Assembly: GCA_019114925.1 (NCBI GenBank)
Contig: DXEO01000014.1
Span: forward strand, 1-9,099
Source: Candidatus Corynebacterium faecipullorum
GTDB taxonomy: Bacteria; Actinomycetota; Actinomycetes; Mycobacteriales; Mycobacteriaceae
DNA length: 9,099 nucleotides
Direction: 5' to 3'
Shown here in pieces: positions 5,563 through 9,099 of this stretch. The stretch's first letter is position 1; every line of letters begins with the position of its first letter. Below the pieces are notes generated by a model. The model was not told the origin of the DNA and searched no databases. It saw only the letters and a list, made by a program, of their open reading frames with translations. A program made the translations under genes and the position numbers.

Positions 5563-7161
5563 CTAGTCCGCCACTCGGCGGAGGACGGCGAAAAACATTG
5601 CATCTGTGCCGTGGCGGTGCGGCCACATTTGGGCGGAGAGCTCGCTGCCGAGGTCTCCCATGTCAGGAAGCACATCGCGCACATCAAGCTCCTCGATACG
5701 CACCGCTGCCCCGGCTCCATGGCGTTCCAAGGCCGCATCTACGATGCCTCGGGTCTCACGCAGATCGGGCGAACAGGTGGAGTACACCACGACACCACCG
5801 GGGCGCACGAGGTCCAATGCGGATTCAAGGAGTTCGCTCTGGAGTGTGTTGAGCTCCGCAATATCGGACTCGACTTTGCGCCAGCGGGCTTCGGGGCGGC
5901 GGCGAAGTGCACCGAGGCCGGAACAGGGGGCGTCGACAAGCACGCGGTCGAAGCCTGCGCTGAGACCCGGCGCACGACCATCCGCACGATGCACTCGGAC
6001 AGGTAGGTCACCCACGGTATTTTCAACCAAGGTGGCGCGATGCGGAGAGACTTCAACGGCATCGACTTCCGCCCCCTCAATGCGGGCGATGGCACCCATC
6101 AAGGCAGCCTTACCACCGGGGCCCGCGCACAGGTCCAACCAACGTCCGGTGTCTTCGCCGATGAGCTCAGCTTCCGTCACTGCGCGTGCGATGAGCTGCG
6201 AGCCTTCGTCCTGGACCGCTGCCAATTTCTGGCGAACAGGCTCTAGCGATCCCGGGTCACCCTGTTCAAGATAAACCGCGTAGGGCGAATAGCGCCCTTC
6301 CTCGCAACCGGTAATCAGAGCAAGCTCTTCGGCAGAGATTTCGCCGGGGCGCGCTACCAGATGCACTAGGGGCCGCTCAGAGTCCGCCTCGAGTGCGCTC
6401 TCCAGCTCCGCTTTCTGTTTGGCGTTGAGCTTGCTATCACCGACGATGTCCAGCACGCCCAAGGCACGTCCGAAGGATCGGGCAATCCACTCCGGGTGGG
6501 CATGGCGGAAGGCCACAGCCGCGACCTCTTCCTTCGGAGCAAGCTTGTCCAGCCACTCGTGCGCAGGTGTTCGGGTAATGGTGCGCATAATGCCGTTGGC
6601 AAAGCCCTTGGCCTTTTCGTGGCCAGCTGCTTCCACGAGGCGAACGGTGGTATCGACCGCCGCATGCGCTTCAACGCGGGTGTACAGCACTTGGTAGGTT
6701 CCCATTCGCAAAGCGGTGAGAACGTCAGGTGCAATAGCCTCTAAGCCCCGCGAAGCGCACTCGGCGATAACCGCATCAAGCACGCCTTCGCTGCGCAGCG
6801 TACCGTAGGTCAGTTCCGTAGAGAAGGCTGCATCACGGCCGCTCAGGTTGTTCGCGCTCACTGCCTTTGGCAGCGTGAGGTTGGCAAAAGCATCATCGGC
6901 CTCCACACGCTGCAGCACCTCGAAGGCTACCGCGCGTGGGACATCGACTCCGCAGCGCCGCGCTGCGGAGATGAAGGACGGTGGCTGTCCGTCCCGGCGG
7001 TTGTGATGGCGCTGCCCGCCTCGATGCTCTCGCTTTCCTTTAGCCTGGCGGTTCTTACCTCCACGTGCGGTTGTGCGTCCACCGCCGCGCTGCTGTTCGC
7101 TGCGCTCGGTGCGAGCTGCTGGATCGCCGGACTTGCTGCGGGATCGGAAACCTCCACTCAT
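5563..7161 (-). CDS. rsmB: 16S rRNA m5C methyltransferase RsmB (Fmu/Sun family) with basic N-terminal extension
   Basis: The 532-residue protein is predicted to methylate a cytosine of 16S rRNA (C967 in E. coli) using S-adenosylmethionine. Residues about 1-62 are a low-complexity tail rich in Arg, Gly and Gln. Then comes a NusB-like RNA-binding domain (about 73-205, with AFANLTLPKA and VLTALRMGTYQVLY) and the methyltransferase domain (about 300-530). The latter has LDLCAGPGGKAALM (342-355), DRVLVDAPCSGLGALRRRPE (405-424), whose C413 is the usual release cysteine, and VYSTCSPDLRE (459-469), whose C463 is the usual nucleophile. WPHRHGTDAMFFAVL (513-527) is the C-terminal signature. The ATG overlaps the fmt stop as ATGA, with GAGGTGA about 8 nt upstream, so the start is well supported. 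The tail makes it longer than the E. coli protein (about 430 residues). The exact target base is inferred from family. Confidence 0.94.
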   Translation of the reverse strand: MSGGFRSRSKSGDPAARTERSEQQRGGGRTTARGGKNRQAKGKREHRGGQRHHNRRDGQPPSFISAARRCGVDVPRAVAFEVLQRVEADDAFANLTLPKAVSANNLSGRDAAFSTELTYGTLRSEGVLDAVIAECASRGLEAIAPDVLTALRMGTYQVLYTRVEAHAAVDTTVRLVEAAGHEKAKGFANGIMRTITRTPAHEWLDKLAPKEEVAAVAFRHAHPEWIARSFGRALGVLDIVGDSKLNAKQKAELESALEADSERPLVHLVARPGEISAEELALITGCEEGRYSPYAVYLEQGDPGSLEPVRQKLAAVQDEGSQLIARAVTEAELIGEDTGRWLDLCAGPGGKAALMGAIARIEGAEVDAVEVSPHRATLVENTVGDLPVRVHRADGRAPGLSAGFDRVLVDAPCSGLGALRRRPEARWRKVESDIAELNTLQSELLESALDLVRPGGVVVYSTCSPDLRETRGIVDAALERHGAGAAVRIEELDVRDVLPDMGDLGSELSAQMWPHRHGTDAMFFAVLRRVAD

Positions 7162-8156
7162 GAGAACTTCACCTCATCCTGGCCGCTCCCTGCTGCTTGG
7201 GAAGCCTGGCTAGAAAGCCCGCGGCCCCAGTCGGCGGCATTCATCATCTTCTTGCCGGGCGGTTGGATCTGGCCCAGGCGCACCGGGGTGCTTCCGGTAC
7301 CGACCATAACCTCTTTCTTCGCCACGTGTACTTCGCCCGGTTGCAGCGAAGTCAACGGGGTAGTGTCTGGCAGCTCCGCTAGTTCCGCTGGCTCCACGAC
7401 GCTGACCGGACCTACCTTTAAGCGCGACTCCCCCAGCAGAGTCCATGCGCCCGGCCCGGGAGTATGCGCGCGGATGTGGCGATCGACCACGTCAGCCGCC
7501 GCGGTCCACTCGATTCGGGCGTCTTCCGTGGCAATCTTGTGCGCGTAGGTGGCCTCACCCTCCTGCGGCTGCGGGGTGATGCTGCCATCCTCCAAACCAT
7601 TCATCGTCTCGACGAGCAGATCACCGCCGGCGTACGCCAACCGAGTCAGTAAGTCATCCGCGGTATCAGTGGGCCGGATTGTTTCTTCCATGGTGGCCAA
7701 GATCTCCCCGGTGTCCAGACCTTGATCAATGCGGAAGGTTGTAGCACCCGTTAGCTCATCTCCCGCAGCAATAGCGGCCTGCACTGGGGCAGCACCGCGC
7801 CACGCTGGGAGAAGGGAAAAGTGCAGGTTGACCCAGCCGTGCTTGGGAAGGCTCAACAGGTCCTCGGTGATCAGGTTTCCGTAAGCGACCACTGGAATCG
7901 CTTCGGGGGAGATCTCTGCTAGCCGTGCACGCAACGCATCGCCGTCCTCGGTGCCCTGCTTGAGGGTGGTTGGCGTGAGCACCTCGATACCGTGTTCCTC
8001 AGCTAGGGCTTTCACGGGGCTCGGGTGCAAGCTGCGCCCGCGACCACGGCGGGCGTCGGGCCGAGTGATAACTGCAGCTACCTCATGATGGGACTCGATG
8101 AGCTTCTGCAAAGCCACAACGGCGGGCTCGGGGGTTCCGGCAAAAATAATGCGCAC
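7158..8156 (-). CDS. fmt: Methionyl-tRNA formyltransferase
   Basis: This 332-residue enzyme transfers a formyl group from 10-formyl-tetrahydrofolate to initiator Met-tRNA. The N-terminal hydrolase-like domain starts MRIIFAGTPEPA and carries VAYGNLI (90-96), NLHFSLLPAWRGAAPVQ (110-126) with catalytic N110 and H112, and FRIDQGLDTG (141-150) with D148. The C-terminal tRNA-binding domain holds ATYAHKI and IRAHTPGPGAW, and ends near MNAADWGRG. Length is a little over the usual 310-315, from the C-terminal loop and tail. The start is a GTG; an AAAGG lies about 12 nt upstream inside a small inverted repeat. It overlaps rsmB by 4 nt and follows def, the enzyme that removes the same formyl group. Confidence 0.97.
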   Translation of the reverse strand: MRIIFAGTPEPAVVALQKLIESHHEVAAVITRPDARRGRGRSLHPSPVKALAEEHGIEVLTPTTLKQGTEDGDALRARLAEISPEAIPVVAYGNLITEDLLSLPKHGWVNLHFSLLPAWRGAAPVQAAIAAGDELTGATTFRIDQGLDTGEILATMEETIRPTDTADDLLTRLAYAGGDLLVETMNGLEDGSITPQPQEGEATYAHKIATEDARIEWTAAADVVDRHIRAHTPGPGAWTLLGESRLKVGPVSVVEPAELAELPDTTPLTSLQPGEVHVAKKEVMVGTGSTPVRLGQIQPPGKKMMNAADWGRGLSSQASQAAGSGQDEVKFS

Positions 8157-8159
8157 TGT

Positions 8160-8174
8160 GAAAGCAGGCCTTTC
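8160..8174 (-). repeat. Small inverted repeat covering the putative fmt ribosome binding site
   Basis: GAAAG (8160-8164) and CTTTC (8170-8174) flank a 5-nt loop. In the transcript this forms GAAAG-GCCTG-CTTTC, ending a few bases before the fmt GTG. The only purine-rich ribosome-binding candidate (AAAGG) lies in the stem, so folding could lower fmt translation. The stem has only two G-C pairs and may be chance. Confidence 0.3.
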
Positions 8175-8198
8175 TTAGTTCACGTTGTTTGGGTTCTA

Positions 8199-8228
8199 GT
8201 TTTAATGGATATGGGGCCGCACTGTCGG
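8199..8228 (-). promoter_or_regulatory. Possible weak promoter in the def-fmt gap
   Basis: On the minus strand CCGACA (8228-8223) lies 18 nt before TAAAAC (8204-8199). These resemble the -35 TTGACA and the corynebacterial -10 TANAAT (five of six). The 88-nt gap between def and fmt has no other feature apart from the small hairpin near fmt. A start here would give a leader of roughly 35-40 nt before fmt. This is a pattern match only, and such matches occur by chance. Confidence 0.25.
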
Positions 8229-8244
8229 CAGAGCGTGCGTGCAG

Positions 8245-8754
8245 CTATGAGTTGAACCACTCCGCTTGGCGGATGGTCTTCATGGATTCTTTGCGCAGCT
8301 CGTCGCTCAGGCGCTGGAGAAACAAGACACCGTCCAGGTGATCTGTTTCATGCTGTATGCAGCGCGCCATAAGCCCGGAAGCCAGCATCGATACAGGCCG
8401 GCCCTGCGGGTCATAGCCGCGCAGACGCACCGTGGAGAACCTCTCGGTGGGCTGTGAAATACCAGGGATGGACAGGCAGCCCTCAGTTCCTAACTGCATT
8501 TCCTCCCCTACCGCTTCCCACTCCGGGTTAATAACCGCACCGCGCAGGCCGTGCTGAATGTGTGAGCAATCGAAGACGAAGATGCGCTTGGTCACACCAA
8601 TCTGGTTGGCGGCTAATCCGACTCCCCCAGCATCTTCCATGGTTTCCAGCATGTCCTGGGCCAAGCGTTCCAGTGACGGCCCGAATTCGGTGATCTCCTC
8701 GGCACGGGTGGTCAGGACCGGGTCGCCATAAAGGCGAACCTCGCGCACGGTCAT
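8245..8754 (-). CDS. def: Peptide deformylase
   Basis: This 169-residue metalloenzyme removes the N-formyl group from new polypeptides. All three family motifs are present: GVGLAANQIG (44-53), EGCLSIPG (91-98) with metal ligand C93, and QHETDHLDG (134-142), with ligands H135 and H139 and catalytic E136. The start MTVREVRLYGDPVL is the standard family opening. A GAGGAG at 8762-8767 sits 7 nt before the ATG, a strong site that fixes the start. Length is normal for an actinobacterial deformylase. It lies 94 nt after priA and 88 nt before fmt, so it may have its own transcription start as well as readthrough. A second deformylase gene elsewhere in the genome is common in the group but cannot be judged here. 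Confidence 0.97.
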   Translation of the reverse strand: MTVREVRLYGDPVLTTRAEEITEFGPSLERLAQDMLETMEDAGGVGLAANQIGVTKRIFVFDCSHIQHGLRGAVINPEWEAVGEEMQLGTEGCLSIPGISQPTERFSTVRLRGYDPQGRPVSMLASGLMARCIQHETDHLDGVLFLQRLSDELRKESMKTIRQAEWFNS

Positions 8755-8848
8755 AGTGGTACTCCTCGAGGGCTAAACAGTATGTCGGCTACCGAGAATA
8801 GTTCACCTCCAGCAGCACGCGCCCGCCAGGGGTGAAAAGAAAGACCTG
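8755..8848. other. priA-def intergenic gap
   Basis: The 94-nt gap holds the strong def ribosome binding site (GAGGAG, 8762-8767). It also has a 6-bp inverted repeat, TTCACC and GGTGAA, separated by more than 20 nt just after the priA stop. There is no T-run for an intrinsic terminator. TATTCT on the minus strand loosely resembles a -10 box without a matching -35. A promoter for def is plausible here but not demonstrated by the sequence. Confidence 0.4.
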
Positions 8849-9099
8849 TTAACCAATGTTGATTGGATCCACGGTGATGCGCAGGGGCAACACATCCTTG
8901 CGTGCGCTACGCACGGAATTAGCCCTTCTCAAAGCCTGACCAAGCTCTGAACGCGGACCTAGCGGGGTACGAATCAGGAGACGCTGCGGCTCACCGCCGC
9001 GCTCATGGTCATAGTCACCTGGCAGGCTCACTCCCGGCGGCAACGGGACGGGTCCGAGAAGCTCCGCATGTTCCGGCAGTTCCGCCAACTCCAAAAAGG
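8849..9099 (-). CDS. priA: Primosomal protein N' (PriA-like), C-terminal end only
   Basis: The last 82 codons of a gene entering from the right edge. The frame is open to the end of the window, so its start lies outside. The visible part reads LAELPEHAELLGPVPLPPG, then YDHERGGEPQRLLIRTPLG, RSELGQALRRANSVRSARK and the terminal PLRITVDPINIG. This matches the C-terminal domain of PriA, whose family usually ends in a V/I-DP-x-x-I/L-G motif. The gene's place directly before def and fmt agrees with the conserved order. PriA restarts stalled replication forks; in many actinobacteria the homologue lacks functional helicase motifs. Those motifs are not in the window, so activity cannot be assessed. 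Confidence 0.88.
   Translation of the reverse strand, partial: FLELAELPEHAELLGPVPLPPGVSLPGDYDHERGGEPQRLLIRTPLGPRSELGQALRRANSVRSARKDVLPLRITVDPINIG

Noticed and set aside
5256..6274. Plus-strand open frames of 176-222 codons opposite rpe and rsmB
   Set aside because: They overlap each other and clear minus-strand enzymes and show no family motifs, so they are shadows of real coding sequence.
8796..8840. Terminator after priA from the TTCACC / GGTGAA inverted repeat
   Set aside because: The stem is only 6 bp with a loop over 20 nt and no following T-run, so it is not convincing.
8849..9094. Independent 81-residue small protein
   Set aside because: The frame is open to the window edge and its sequence is the C-terminal end of PriA; the apparent TTG start is only a leucine codon inside that gene.

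Overview
The window is a tightly packed stretch of chromosomal housekeeping genes from a high-GC Gram-positive bacterium. All genes read on the minus strand. The gene order (priA, def, fmt, rsmB, rpe, ribD, ribE, ribBA, ribH, a membrane PH-like gene, uvrC), the frequent GTG starts and the actinobacterial protein features point to Corynebacterium. These features include a lumazine synthase of mycobacterial type and the PH-like membrane protein next to uvrC. I do not assign a species.

Layout in transcription order, from right to left. The 3' end of priA (primosome) is followed by def and fmt, which remove and add the formyl group of initiator methionine. rsmB (16S rRNA m5C methyltransferase) overlaps fmt by 4 nt. 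rpe (ribulose-phosphate 3-epimerase) follows, and ribD overlaps it by 4 nt. Then come ribE, ribBA and ribH, which with ribD make the core riboflavin pathway from GTP and ribulose 5-phosphate; the separate phosphatase step is not in the window. After ribH comes a two-helix membrane protein with a bacterial PH-like domain. Its stop codon overlaps the GTG start of uvrC by one base, and uvrC runs off the left edge. No gene shows a frameshift or a lost key residue among the motifs I could check.

Functionally, Rpe acts on ribulose 5-phosphate, which is also the substrate of the RibB half of RibBA, so the rpe-ribD overlap links carbon supply to flavin synthesis. Def and Fmt form the formylation/deformylation pair.

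The most unusual feature is non-coding. The gap between ribD and ribE, one of the longest here, holds five contiguous 17-bp tandem repeat units that run into the ribD stop codon. Two of these units form a perfect 10-bp inverted repeat. A second long imperfect hairpin sits across the ribH stop codon. I saw no mobile element, CRISPR array, tRNA, rRNA, FMN riboswitch or convincing intrinsic terminator. I do not see an undescribed multi-gene system; the window is mostly ordinary core genome.
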